Assembly (NCBI GenBank): GCA_017516865.1 | Contig: JAFXAU010000020.1 | Location: 1-57,710 of the forward strand | DNA: 57,710 nt | Origin: Bacteroidales bacterium | GTDB taxonomy: Bacteria > Bacteroidota > Bacteroidia > Bacteroidales > UBA1715 | Direction of reading: 5' to 3' | Notes under the pieces: model-generated | What the model was told of the DNA's origin: nothing | The model's database searches: none | Seen by the model: the letters and a program-made list of their open reading frames with translations, nothing else | In this document: piece after piece, positions 24,901 to 32,592 of the stretch | How the letters are laid out: each line of letters opens with the position of its first letter | How positions within the stretch are numbered: position 1 is the first letter of the stretch | Program-made: the position numbers and the translations under genes

Positions 24901-26964
24901 ATTGACACTTTTGAACTAACTATGACAAACAGCGAAGGCGGGACTGTAACAGGTGCTGGAGAATATGCATATGATGAAACGGTTACGCTTACTGCTACAC
25001 CAAATGAACATTATAGTTTTGTTCAATGGTCAGATGGCGACAAGACAAATCCTCGACAACTTGTCATTACAAAGAATCTTTCCCTGACAGCAGAATTTAT
25101 AATGGATGAATTTACGCTGTCATGTGGTTCCATAGCAAATGGTGTCATTTCTGGAGAAGGAACCTATGCCTATGGAACAAATGTAAATGTTCTCGCCACG
25201 CCTAATGCTCACTATCATTTTGTAAGCTGGAATGACGGAATAACTGATAATCCTCGAAAAGTCACCGTTACTGGCAATATATCATTCTCCCCTATTTTTG
25301 AAATTGACGTTTTGACCGTAACATTTATTGATTATGACGGAACACCTCTTAAAACAGAAGCAGTAGAATATGGGAAAGACGCTACTGCTCCACAGGTGCA
25401 AAATCGTACAGGATTCATATTTACAGGATGGGACAAGGCATTCACGAACGTAACAGAAAATCTTACTGTCACTGCTTTATATACAGAAAAAACAAAAGCA
25501 TCTTATGTTGCTTTGGATAACGCCATTACTACCGCTCAATTCATGAACGAAGATGAATTTACAACTGCTTCGTGGACAACCCTGACAACTGCTCTCAATA
25601 ATGCAATTGCCGTTGACCGAAACTTGTATGAGGAAAATCAATCGGTTATTGATAATGCAACGGCAGTGTTACAAAATGCCATGAAAAATGTTGTTCAAAA
25701 AACATTTAGTGTGACGTTTATGGCAAATGAAAAAACAATATCAAGACAAACGGTCAAATATGCACAAGCGGCTACAACTCCGCAAGAACCGACAAAATTA
25801 GGACATACATTCGTTGGCTGGGATTCGGATTATTCATCAGTTACAAGTGATATGACTATTACCGCGATTTTTGAGATTAATACATATACAGTCATGTTTT
25901 TAGATTATGATGGCTCCAATTTAAAAACAGAAGAAGTTGATTATAACCAATCTGCAACTGAGCCAGAACAAAAACCGACACGTGTTGGATATAATTTCAC
26001 TGGCTGGGATAAAACATTCAAGAACATACGTGAAGACTTGATTGTAACAGCAGTTTATAGCGAAAAGGCAAAAGCGTCATACATAATGTTAGACAGGACT
26101 ATTACTTCTGCTGAAGCATTAAATGAAAGCGACTATGAAGATACGACTTGGACGGCCATGCTTACAAAATTATTAGAAGCAAAAACAATAGACAGAAATC
26201 TCTATTCCGAAGACCAGTCTATTGTGAATCAGGCAAACAACTCGTTGCAACAAGCAATCAACGGCTTAAAATTGTTGAATAAATCTAATTTAGTTATCGC
26301 CATCAATAACGCACAAAACGCCTTAAGCAAAGCAGAGGGGAAAATTGGGGATGAAATTGGGCAATATCCACAATCTTCAGTAGATATGCTTACTAATATT
26401 ATTCAAACAGCTAACACAATTTATAGTAATTCAAAAAAACAGGCTGAGATTGACGAGCAGATAAGACTCATTGAAATAGCTATTCAAGAATTTTCAGCTT
26501 CAATCAACAAAAAAATTGTAACTATTTCGGACTTGATGAATTTGATAGAACAGGCAGATCTGTTGTTGAGTAGTGCAGACGAACATCCAGGAACTTTCTC
26601 ATTGATTGACTACATGAACTTGTTTGATGCTCGTAATTCTGCTGAAAATATTTTAGACAAGGGAAATCCATCAGAAAGTAGTCTTTTGCTGCAAGCAGGT
26701 AAATTAGAGAAAGTAATTGCGGCATTTCAGGATTCTTTTGTACTTGCAATAGATGATGTTGATACAAGCATTAAGGTATATGCAAGAGATAATGTGATTT
26801 ATGTTGAACAATCTCGAAATGATGCTATTTATGTTTATACTGTGGCAGGAAAACTAATTTACTCTGTTGTATCACCACTTGAGAATACGATGATACCAGT
26901 TTCTATGAAAGGGGTGTATTTTGTTAAGATTGGAGAGAAAACATTTAAAACTATTGTAAAATAG
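21964..26964 (+). CDS. Giant T9SS-sorted surface protein with InlB-type repeats and an in-frame G10 tract
   Basis: A 1666-residue exported protein. Residues 1-19 are a signal peptide. About 20-430 contain Cys- and Asn-rich beta-helix-like repeats of the GLUG type (GTSSDPYLIESAANMAYF). Residues 431-1116 hold ten tandem copies of a ~69-residue InlB B-like repeat (core MGTVTGGGTYEYNKSVTITA ... YHFVKWSDGNT). From 1117 three Flg_new/MucBP-like repeats (FTGWDKxF) alternate with two FIVAR-like helical modules, then a further helical region. The last ~70 residues (DVDTSIKVYARDNVIYVEQ, then MKGVYFVKIGEKTFKTIVK) are a type A T9SS sorting domain. A run of ten G at 23509-23518 codes for Gly516-518 and Ala519. 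The likely role is adhesion or surface display; the ligand is unknown. Confidence 0.85.
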   Translation: MKKIYLLLITLCVALNSIADTWDGTSVKAWAKGSGTSSDPYLIESAANMAYFRDMIISGLTYSGTYFKLTTSIDFNEEKFCISETFSGVFDGNGKEITNINNLNQYESLFLKIKNATIKNLVVSIRDYVIGTMSGGSILNVTKKQPASYNSTIRGIVQNATNVTIDGCTNNAYISGAGICWKGVNVKISNCVNYGSIVSGVYEAYYSSMGGYKKITIAAGIIGLCSGNSTIKNCINHGDVKNSASSATHQFSSGIVGYSCYDDKKAESVTVRNCYNTGYILSQSTAGARPVSAGIVAISHYREERDSLKIFTCYNRGEVDATTTYNDATKGSIVTANQTYLNIMLIMSNCYCTNQLDFCGCVNCSVGDYNFQAKNCYFRSFNSSNNPALLYKTEAYMKTTDFLVELNGSTNEYQMDVDNENDGFPIFRKSYTITAKTNNSSMGTVSGGGTYKYEATATITATPKTGYQFVKWDDGNTNATRTVTVTKDATYTATFSVETYTLTVTSANTTMGTVTGGGAYEYNKSVTITATPKEHYHFVKWSDGNTTASRTITVTKAATYTATFAADTYVLTVSSANTNMGTVTGGGTYDYNKSVTITATPKTGYHFVKWSDGNTSASRTVTVTQAATYTASFAIDTYALTVMSGNTTMGTVTGGGTYEYNKSVTITATPKEKYHFEKWNDGNTTASRSVTVTADATYTATFAIDTYVLTVTSADTNMGTVSGGGTYDYNKSVTITATPKTGYHFVKWNDDNTNASRSVTVTADATYTATFEVNSYDITVLSADESVGNVSGSGSYNYATMQTISATAKEHYHFQKWNDGNTDNPRTITISETATYTALFAIDTFAISVVANNAEMGTVNGSGNYIYGSEQDIEATANYGYVFKNWKDGETDAQRTVTVTQNATYTAIFEKEKFSVSISSSDDSKGTVSAGGEIEYLSEIQLVATPKEHYHFVKWSDGNTEATRTVTVTKDLSLSADFAIDTFELTMTNSEGGTVTGAGEYAYDETVTLTATPNEHYSFVQWSDGDKTNPRQLVITKNLSLTAEFIMDEFTLSCGSIANGVISGEGTYAYGTNVNVLATPNAHYHFVSWNDGITDNPRKVTVTGNISFSPIFEIDVLTVTFIDYDGTPLKTEAVEYGKDATAPQVQNRTGFIFTGWDKAFTNVTENLTVTALYTEKTKASYVALDNAITTAQFMNEDEFTTASWTTLTTALNNAIAVDRNLYEENQSVIDNATAVLQNAMKNVVQKTFSVTFMANEKTISRQTVKYAQAATTPQEPTKLGHTFVGWDSDYSSVTSDMTITAIFEINTYTVMFLDYDGSNLKTEEVDYNQSATEPEQKPTRVGYNFTGWDKTFKNIREDLIVTAVYSEKAKASYIMLDRTITSAEALNESDYEDTTWTAMLTKLLEAKTIDRNLYSEDQSIVNQANNSLQQAINGLKLLNKSNLVIAINNAQNALSKAEGKIGDEIGQYPQSSVDMLTNIIQTANTIYSNSKKQAEIDEQIRLIEIAIQEFSASINKKIVTISDLMNLIEQADLLLSSADEHPGTFSLIDYMNLFDARNSAENILDKGNPSESSLLLQAGKLEKVIAAFQDSFVLAIDDVDTSIKVYARDNVIYVEQSRNDAIYVYTVAGKLIYSVVSPLENTMIPVSMKGVYFVKIGEKTFKTIVK
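23254..25311 (+). repeat. Ten tandem coding repeats of about 205 bp
   Basis: Ten consecutive InlB-type repeats. Copies 1-5 are close to each other in DNA and protein and alternate between KTGYHF and KEHYHF/KEKYHF variants, which suggests duplication in pairs; copies 6-10 are more diverged. Confidence 0.85.
23509..23518 (+). repeat. In-frame homopolymer of ten G
   Basis: GGG GGG GGG G(CG) in repeat 2; the same site in the other repeats is written GGAGGAGG or GGTGGCGG. One extra G brings a TGA at once (23523-23525); one lost G brings a TAA at 23579-23581. Confidence 0.9.
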
Positions 26965-27050
26965 GTCTGAATAGTATTTCCTCCTTCTGTAAGGTTGTTT
27001 TTTGCATACAGTACATACATTCTTTAGGTAAATTTTATATAAGAAGCAAT

Positions 27051-27806
27051 ATGATTAAACAAATAAAAGACTATAGATTTCGTCTTGGTGGAAGTGGCAA
27101 GAAAGGATTTGATCAAGTGGAACCAAAAAGTTTTCGTCTTGGCGGAAGTGCCAAGAAAGGATATAATCAAGTGAATTTAATAAATACAAATCAAAATATG
27201 GAGAAACAAAATTTCGTAGAAAAGGTTTTTGCTGTTTCGTATATGATTAAAGGTGCTTTGGCAGCAGGTGAGGACTTGGATTATGTTAAAGAAAACTCAA
27301 TCTTTTGTGATGCTAAAGTTTTTCGTGAAGCCGTTTGCAAAGGAACAGATATGAAAAATGTTCGTTATATAACAGAGGATGCATTACAGAAGTACAATAA
27401 TTACATAGTTAACGGTGGTTCAATAAAAGGCTTATTGGTCATGGGGCGTCATAAAAAGGTAGGAATTCTTGGTGGCATTGAACATATTATTCCTGTTTGT
27501 TACCTTTTAGATATATTTTGGAATATTATAGAAATTAACTATAAACAAAGTAACTTAAAAAATATAATTGAGCAGGAATATGATAACTGGGTTCAGGAGG
27601 CGTTTATAACTAAAACCGAAAATGATAAGTTAACAAGTTTAGGTTTAGGAAATAAAATGCCAATCAAAAAACCACCTCTACCGAATATGGGAGAAAGATT
27701 TTCAAGATACCAAACGGCAGGAATACATCTTTATGAAATTGATTGGCAGAAATCATCTGCATCAAATCAACTTGTACTTGGAAATAATGGGATGCCTATC
27801 ATATAG
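27051..27806 (+). CDS. Unrecognised protein with duplicated N-terminal RLGGS motif
   Basis: A 251-residue protein that I cannot place. The N-terminus carries two copies of a ~20-residue unit, FRLGGSGKKGFDQV and FRLGGSAKKGYNQV. In DNA each copy contains an inverted repeat (TCTTGGC-GGAAGT-GCCAAGA in the second), so the segment may be structured in mRNA. The internal ATG at 27198 (MEKQNFVEKVF) is an alternative start that would turn the duplicated part into a leader. The rest is helical with one hydrophobic stretch (IIPVCYLLDIFWNII) near 147-161 and a Pro-rich tail (KKPPLPNMGERFSRYQ). No signal peptide. It lies 86 bases after the giant surface protein and may belong to the same accessory region. 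Confidence 0.6.
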   Translation: MIKQIKDYRFRLGGSGKKGFDQVEPKSFRLGGSAKKGYNQVNLINTNQNMEKQNFVEKVFAVSYMIKGALAAGEDLDYVKENSIFCDAKVFREAVCKGTDMKNVRYITEDALQKYNNYIVNGGSIKGLLVMGRHKKVGILGGIEHIIPVCYLLDIFWNIIEINYKQSNLKNIIEQEYDNWVQEAFITKTENDKLTSLGLGNKMPIKKPPLPNMGERFSRYQTAGIHLYEIDWQKSSASNQLVLGNNGMPII

Positions 27807-27870
27807 TAAAAGAATAATCCCTTTTATTTTAAAACTTGTACACTGTTGTTTTTGGTAAAAACTAAAAGGT

Positions 27871-27963
27871 ATGATAAAAAACGTTGAAAGAATTATTGCT
27901 TCGTTGCAAGAGAACAAAAAGACGAAAAATTTTGTTCTTGGGATAAAGTGTTTGACGGCATGA
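27871..27963 (+). CDS. Possible 30-codon leader ORF or out-of-frame 5' end of the next gene
   Basis: ATG at 27871 opens MIKNVERIIASLQENKKTKN and closes with TGA overlapping the next gene's ATG in an ATGA junction. The next gene's frame is itself open back to 27888 and reads protein-like (REQKDEKFCSWDKVFDG). So either a tiny coupled leader gene exists or one indel around 27890-27930 separates the true N-terminus from its gene. Confidence 0.35.
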   Translation: MIKNVERIIASLQENKKTKNFVLGIKCLTA

Positions 27964-28577
27964 GAAGATTGCCCGTCTCGTATATCGATCTCAAGAAACT
28001 GCATTATAATAAATGTAAACACAATTCCGACGGAACGCCACGCATCCCTTTTGAAGATGCAGTAACCCGCTTACACCAATTGGCTGAATTCGCTTGTCTT
28101 CACGACAAAATATGGGCGCCTGTAGTGGGAGGTGTGGAAGGTGTGAATCTTTTCGCTAAGAAGAAAATTCTGATATGTCCTACTTGTGGTACGCAATTGG
28201 CCGAAAATACGAGAACAGTTGTTTGGCATAGCTGTAATTATTCGCGTGTAATAGTGTATGTGGTGTCGTTTGGTATTCCTGAAAACCTCACGACATTCCT
28301 AAACTCTGAAAAATGGGGATTGTCTCAGATAAGAGTGTCGCAAGATGGTAAATCGGCGCTAATTGACTGTACTCCGTTTCAACCTCTCGATTTGTTTTTT
28401 GACGGGCTGTGCGAGCAATATCCAGACATTACAATAGAAAGTCGTTCTAATGAGGGAGTATACGGTTATGGCGATTGCAACGGATACACGCTGAAAAAGG
28501 CCCAATGTTCGAGTGAAGTCTTTCAAAAAAAGATGGAGAAGAAGTATGGACCATTCAACGAACCACTGGAATTATAA
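27960..28577 (+). CDS. Unrecognised ~205-residue protein with a zinc-ribbon-like CxxC
   Basis: The start is uncertain: ATG 27960, GTG 27948, or an upstream start lost by frameshift. The N-terminal ~70 residues contain VSYIDLKKLHYNKCKHN and a helical segment. ILICPTCGTQL near residue 75 resembles one half of a zinc ribbon, and HSCNY about 20 residues later could supply further ligands. The C-terminal half (SALIDCTPFQPLDLFFDGLC) has regular alpha/beta composition. No signal peptide or membrane helix is seen. Function is not assigned. It follows the unrecognised 251-residue gene and precedes a housekeeping-like transporter with its own promoter. Confidence 0.6.
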   Translation: MRRLPVSYIDLKKLHYNKCKHNSDGTPRIPFEDAVTRLHQLAEFACLHDKIWAPVVGGVEGVNLFAKKKILICPTCGTQLAENTRTVVWHSCNYSRVIVYVVSFGIPENLTTFLNSEKWGLSQIRVSQDGKSALIDCTPFQPLDLFFDGLCEQYPDITIESRSNEGVYGYGDCNGYTLKKAQCSSEVFQKKMEKKYGPFNEPLEL

Positions 28578-28672
28578 GGAATATTTCTTGTAGGTCCCCT
28601 TGGTGCATTACGTGTTAAAAATAATCCGTAAAAAAACTATGCGATACGTGAATTACGTAAACTACTTTTTCT

Positions 28673-28681
28673 TACATTTGC
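28673..28681 (+). promoter_or_regulatory. -7 promoter element of the DASS transporter gene
   Basis: TACATTTGC, about 68 bases before the ATG at 28749. The palindrome TTACGTAA lies just upstream at 28653-28660 and a related ATTACGT at about 28607, possible regulator sites. Confidence 0.5.
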
Positions 28682-28748
28682 GATGCTTTTGAGTGAAAAG
28701 TGTTTTAAATCAAAAGCAAGAATAAAATAGTAACAATATAATTATTGT

Positions 28749-30221
28749 ATGGATACAAAAAAAATCGTTGGTTTGTTGGTGACATTGGTTATCACAATTT
28801 TTTTATGGGCAGTTCCCACTGATTTTTATGGAATTGAGGCATTGACGGTTGTTCAGCAACGTGTAATCGCAATGTTCGTGATGGCTGCGTTGCTGTGGAT
28901 TTTCGAACCGATTCCTAACTGGACAACCTCTGTGCTGGTGATTGTGCTCTCGTTGCTGACGGTTTCAAATAAAGGTATTGGATTTTTATGTACGCCCGAA
29001 GCTGGCGAACTTGTGGTTTACACAAAAATAATGTCTGCATTTGCCGACCCAGTTGTAATGCTTTTCTTGGGTGGATTCGTGCTGGCAATTATGGCTTCGA
29101 AATACGGCCTTGACGTGACGCTTGCGAAAATAATGCTGAAACCGTTCGGCAAAAATCCTCGTATGGTGTTGCTTGGCTTCTTGATTGTGATTGCAGTATT
29201 CTCAATGTTTATGAGCAACACGGCTACGGCTGCTATGATGCTTGCCTTCCTCGCTCCTGTGCTTGCGGTGCTTCCAAGCGACGATAAAGGAAAAATCGGA
29301 CTTTCGTTGGCAATTCCTATTGCCGCAAACCTTGGCGGTATCGGAACACCTATCGGAACGCCTCCAAACGCCACAGCTGTGAAATTCTTGGCTGAAGCTG
29401 GTTGCGAAGTGACTTTTGGCGAATGGGCAATAAGAATGATTCCATTTGTGATTATAATGATTTTGATTGCGTGGGTGCTTCTGCAATTGTTGTTCCCATT
29501 CAAATCGAAAGAGGTTGTGCTCGATATTAAGGACAGCGGCCGCAAGACAGATTGGAAGACTTACGTGGTATGGATTACATTTATCGGCACAATTTTGTTG
29601 TGGGCTACCGAAAAACTGACGGGCATCAACTCCAACGTGGTTGCACTTATTCCACTTGCGGTGCTTACCTGCTGCGGCATTTTTACAAAAGACGACATAA
29701 AAGAAATCAACTGGACGGTTCTTTGGTTGGTTGCCGGCGGTTTCGCTTTGGGTACCGACTTGCAGGGAACTGGTCTTGCTAAGGTGCTAATTGAGGCAAT
29801 CCCATTTGGAACTATGGGCGTTGTGGCAGTGTTCATCATTGCAGGCGTTGTATGTTATTTCTTGTCGAACTTCATCAGCAACTCGGCTACGGCTGCGTTG
29901 TTGATACCTATATTGATTGTGGTGGCACAGGCAATGGGCGACCCTGCAGCCGCAAGCCACGATTCGTTTGTGGCTCTTGGCGGAACACATGCAATGATTT
30001 CGTTCATTGCAGTTTGTGCATCAATCGCAATGTTGTTCCCTATTTCCACACCGCCGAACGCAATCGCGTCATCTACGGGTTTGGTGGAAACAAAGGATAT
30101 GGCGAAAATCGGTCTTATACTTGGAGCGATAGCGTTCGTCCTCGGTTATTTCTGGCTGACAACGATTTTCCCATTCGAAAGCGTGCAACAGGTGGCTGAA
30201 ACAGTAACAGCAACATTATAA
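28749..30221 (+). CDS. DASS/SLC13-family sodium:dicarboxylate (divalent anion) symporter
   Basis: A 490-residue inner-membrane carrier with about eleven to twelve hydrophobic segments. Both halves carry the family's SNT-type substrate and sodium motif: MSNTATAAMMLAFLAPV near 155 and SNSATAALLIPI near 375, each followed by a Pro-rich re-entrant loop (GTPIGTPPNATAVKF, PISTPPNAIAS). By family it imports C4-dicarboxylates, citrate or sulfate with Na+; the SNT motifs favour carboxylates. It is followed by an outer-membrane barrel gene after an intervening terminator, a pairing that suggests uptake across both membranes (inference). Confidence 0.9.
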   Translation: MDTKKIVGLLVTLVITIFLWAVPTDFYGIEALTVVQQRVIAMFVMAALLWIFEPIPNWTTSVLVIVLSLLTVSNKGIGFLCTPEAGELVVYTKIMSAFADPVVMLFLGGFVLAIMASKYGLDVTLAKIMLKPFGKNPRMVLLGFLIVIAVFSMFMSNTATAAMMLAFLAPVLAVLPSDDKGKIGLSLAIPIAANLGGIGTPIGTPPNATAVKFLAEAGCEVTFGEWAIRMIPFVIIMILIAWVLLQLLFPFKSKEVVLDIKDSGRKTDWKTYVVWITFIGTILLWATEKLTGINSNVVALIPLAVLTCCGIFTKDDIKEINWTVLWLVAGGFALGTDLQGTGLAKVLIEAIPFGTMGVVAVFIIAGVVCYFLSNFISNSATAALLIPILIVVAQAMGDPAAASHDSFVALGGTHAMISFIAVCASIAMLFPISTPPNAIASSTGLVETKDMAKIGLILGAIAFVLGYFWLTTIFPFESVQQVAETVTATL

Positions 30222-30233
30222 TGAATTACTAAC

Positions 30234-30261
30234 AAAAAGAGGGCGAAAGTCCTCTTTTTTT
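30234..30261 (+). terminator. Terminator between transporter and barrel gene
   Basis: AAAAAGAGG (30234-30242) pairs with 30251-30259, loop GCGAAAGT, T tract. It ends 11 bases before the next ATG, so the downstream gene is probably reached by read-through. Confidence 0.7.
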
Positions 30262-30271
30262 ATTTCTCAAT

Positions 30272-31660
30272 ATGAAACGATATTTACTCTTTGCATCATT
30301 TTTTTGTGTAACGTGCGGAAACGCCTTATTGGCTCAAACAGAAACGCAAATTGCAGAAACTCCCCAACCCAAGGCAACATTGAAATGGTACGGCTTCGTC
30401 CGTAACTATTTTACCTTCGACACTCGCGAAAGCAAGGCGGGAACCGACGAGTTGTATTATTACGTTCCACTTGATGAATCCGTGCAAGCCGACGGAACTG
30501 ATATAAACCAACACCCTACAATGAAATGGAGTGCCATTACATCGCGTCTTGGGTTAGATGTAAACGAATACAAAATCGGGAAAGTTAACGTAGGCGCAAA
30601 AATCGAAGCTGATTTTTATAGTGGTTTGCCTGGCGTCACGGGAACAGCACAATTCCGTCTGCGTCAAGCATATACTACATTGAATTGGCAATCGGGAAAT
30701 AATAATAAATATTCTTTAAAGGTTGGTCAGGCGTGGCACCCTATGGCTGCCGACATGGTTCACAGCACCAACCTTGAAATAGGCGTGCCGTTCGCACCGT
30801 TCAGCAGAACGCCGCAAATCACGTTTGACTATGCTCCGGGAAAAGTTTCGCTGACGGCTTCTGCTATCTGGCAAATGCAATACACGTCGGGCGGTCCCGA
30901 AGGTGCTTCGGCTAATTACATAAAATACAGCAACATACCAGAATTCTACTTTGGTGTGAACTTTAAAGGTGACAATGGTCTGCTTGCCCGTGTCGGTGTG
31001 GATTTGTTGAGCATAAAGCCACGTTACAAGGGAGAAGCATCAATGTTGCAAAATGGTGATACAGTGAAATATACCGCATTGGTTGACGATAGAATCACGA
31101 CAGTTTCACCGTTTGTGTATATGCAGTATAAAGGCGACAAGTTCCAATTCCGTGCAAAGAGTATTCTTGCCCAAGCAGGCGAACACATGAACTTGAACGG
31201 CGGTTATGGCGTTACTGCTAAGGCAAACGGACTTGACGAAGACGGTCATTGGGAATACACGCCGGTGCGCTATTCTTCGTCGTGGGTGAGTATGATGTAC
31301 GGTAAAAAATGGCAAGGAATCTTATTTGCCGGCTATGCCAAGAATCTTGGCACTGCCGATGCTTTGTTGGTTGACTACACCGATACCGAAGGAAGCGAAT
31401 ATGCGAACATTGCAAACAATTATCTGTCGAAAAACACATACGCAAACATCAATTCTATGTGGCGATTGGCTCCTGGCGTTGTCCGCAATTGGGGAAAACT
31501 TGCATTGTCGCTTGAATGGCACATTACATCGGTGCAATATGGCGAGTTTGTGAAACAAGGCGGTGTGTCGTATGTAAGTGCAAAGAACGGTATGGCGGAG
31601 AACAATCTCCATTGGATTACCAACCACCGCTTGCAGATGATGCTGAAATATAGTTTCTAA
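30272..31660 (+). CDS. Outer-membrane porin-like beta-barrel
   Basis: A 462-residue exported protein: signal peptide 1-21 ending LLAQ, then alternating polar/hydrophobic strands throughout (KWYGFVRNYFTFDTR, RLRQAYTTLNWQSGNN, KYSLKVGQAWHPM) and a final strand HRLQMMLKYSF ending in Phe, the outer-membrane assembly signature. The ITSRLGLDV and KVGQAW stretches resemble DcaP-like porins. No plug domain or TonB box is visible, so passive diffusion is likely. Position behind the DASS gene suggests it admits the same anions. Confidence 0.75.
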   Translation: MKRYLLFASFFCVTCGNALLAQTETQIAETPQPKATLKWYGFVRNYFTFDTRESKAGTDELYYYVPLDESVQADGTDINQHPTMKWSAITSRLGLDVNEYKIGKVNVGAKIEADFYSGLPGVTGTAQFRLRQAYTTLNWQSGNNNKYSLKVGQAWHPMAADMVHSTNLEIGVPFAPFSRTPQITFDYAPGKVSLTASAIWQMQYTSGGPEGASANYIKYSNIPEFYFGVNFKGDNGLLARVGVDLLSIKPRYKGEASMLQNGDTVKYTALVDDRITTVSPFVYMQYKGDKFQFRAKSILAQAGEHMNLNGGYGVTAKANGLDEDGHWEYTPVRYSSSWVSMMYGKKWQGILFAGYAKNLGTADALLVDYTDTEGSEYANIANNYLSKNTYANINSMWRLAPGVVRNWGKLALSLEWHITSVQYGEFVKQGGVSYVSAKNGMAENNLHWITNHRLQMMLKYSF

Positions 31661-31682
31661 AAAATTTTTCGATTGGAATGTA

Positions 31683-31705
31683 GGACTGCCACACAGTGAC
31701 AGTCC
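31683..31705. other. Hairpin without T tail
   Basis: GGACTG (31683-31688) pairs with CAGTCC (31700-31705), with an inner CAC/GTG. It may stabilise the 3' end of the porin mRNA. Confidence 0.4.
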
Positions 31706-31731
31706 CTATGTGTGTTCATTATAAAAAACAC

Positions 31732-31740
31732 TATCTTTGC
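31732..31740 (+). promoter_or_regulatory. Upstream -7 element of the muramidase-like gene
   Basis: TATCTTTGC, 92 bases before the ATG at 31832. Confidence 0.4.
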
Positions 31741-31801
31741 ATAGAAACTGCTGTGTTCCGAAAAATTCCTCTTTGGGCATTTGGGTGTTTGTATTAAATG
31801 C

Positions 31802-31810
31802 TAACTTTGC
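31802..31810 (+). promoter_or_regulatory. Proximal -7 element of the muramidase-like gene
   Basis: TAACTTTGC with a TTG 18 bases upstream, 21 bases before the ATG. Confidence 0.6.
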
Positions 31811-31831
31811 CACGTTACAAATAATGCGGAT

Positions 31832-32539
31832 ATGCCAAAGGCAAAACGAAAAACGACAACGAAAAAGAAAAAATCTGGAGCAAAGAAAGTCAAACGTAGT
31901 GCAAAAAGTTTGATAATCTTTTTGTGTGGCGTATCGCTTACTTGCATTGCGTTTTTCTTGGGATGGAAAGCTTTACAAAATAATGAGGAGGAAGAAGTTA
32001 CCCCTGTGGGTGAAACACCGAAAGTCTGCATTCGCGTCGAAGAAAACTATGGACACGTAATTGATTCGTGTGCAAGAATCTTTAACATAAATTCCCGTTA
32101 CTTAAAATCGTTGGCGTGTTTGGAATGTTCGGGCAGAACCGACAGACCGAATCGCTTTGAGCGTCACGTATATAAACGGCTGAAAAACGTGCGAGACGGA
32201 AAACTTACCGATTACGAAGGCGTGACTCAAAAAATGTTGCACGACGCGTCCGACGAGGCACTGAAAAATCTTGCAACATCGTGGGGACCTTTTCAGATAA
32301 TGGGTTACAAATGTCTGCACTTAAACATAAATGTCGCCGATTTGCGTGGCAGCGATGCTGTTTACTGGGGCGTGAAGTGGATAAATATGGAATATGGTCA
32401 TTTGCTCAAAAAAGGTCGTTATCGTGACGCATTCCACTACCACAACACGGGGCGTGTGTATCCAAGCAACGGAAAACCAACGACATACGATAAAAATTAT
32501 GTACCGAATGGTCTTGAATATATGAGACACTTTCAATGA
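31832..32539 (+). CDS. Membrane-anchored N-acetylmuramidase-like protein
   Basis: A 235-residue protein. A very basic cytosolic start (AKRKTTTKKKKSGAKK) is followed by one membrane helix at about 29-48, an acidic linker, and a periplasmic domain. ACLECSGRTDRPNRFERHVY contains the Glu and the RFERH motif of the N-acetylmuramidase (DUF3380-like) family, and SWGPFQIMGY is its second signature, shared with phage-type lysozymes. By family it would cut the glycan chains of peptidoglycan. The highly Lys-rich N-terminus is unusual for a type II membrane protein. Monocistronic, with its own promoters. Confidence 0.75.
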   Translation: MPKAKRKTTTKKKKSGAKKVKRSAKSLIIFLCGVSLTCIAFFLGWKALQNNEEEEVTPVGETPKVCIRVEENYGHVIDSCARIFNINSRYLKSLACLECSGRTDRPNRFERHVYKRLKNVRDGKLTDYEGVTQKMLHDASDEALKNLATSWGPFQIMGYKCLHLNINVADLRGSDAVYWGVKWINMEYGHLLKKGRYRDAFHYHNTGRVYPSNGKPTTYDKNYVPNGLEYMRHFQ

Positions 32540-32564
32540 CCTTTTGCAAATAGAGATTTTTCGT

Positions 32565-32573
32565 TATTTTTGC
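32565..32573 (+). promoter_or_regulatory. -7 promoter element of the MoxR/OstA operon
   Basis: TATTTTTGC with TTTTG 18 bases upstream (32542-32546), a full match to the Bacteroidetes -33/-7 arrangement, 20 bases before the ATG. Confidence 0.7.
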
Positions 32574-32592
32574 ACAATATCAAATAAGCGAA

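Noticed and set aside
23254..25311. Regularly spaced repeats as a CRISPR array
   Set aside because: Units are about 205 bp, open in one frame and clearly protein repeats; no cas genes are present in the window.
29018..29545. 175-codon minus-strand frame inside the DASS transporter gene
   Set aside because: Mirror of membrane-helix codons of the transporter; no promoter or independent evidence.
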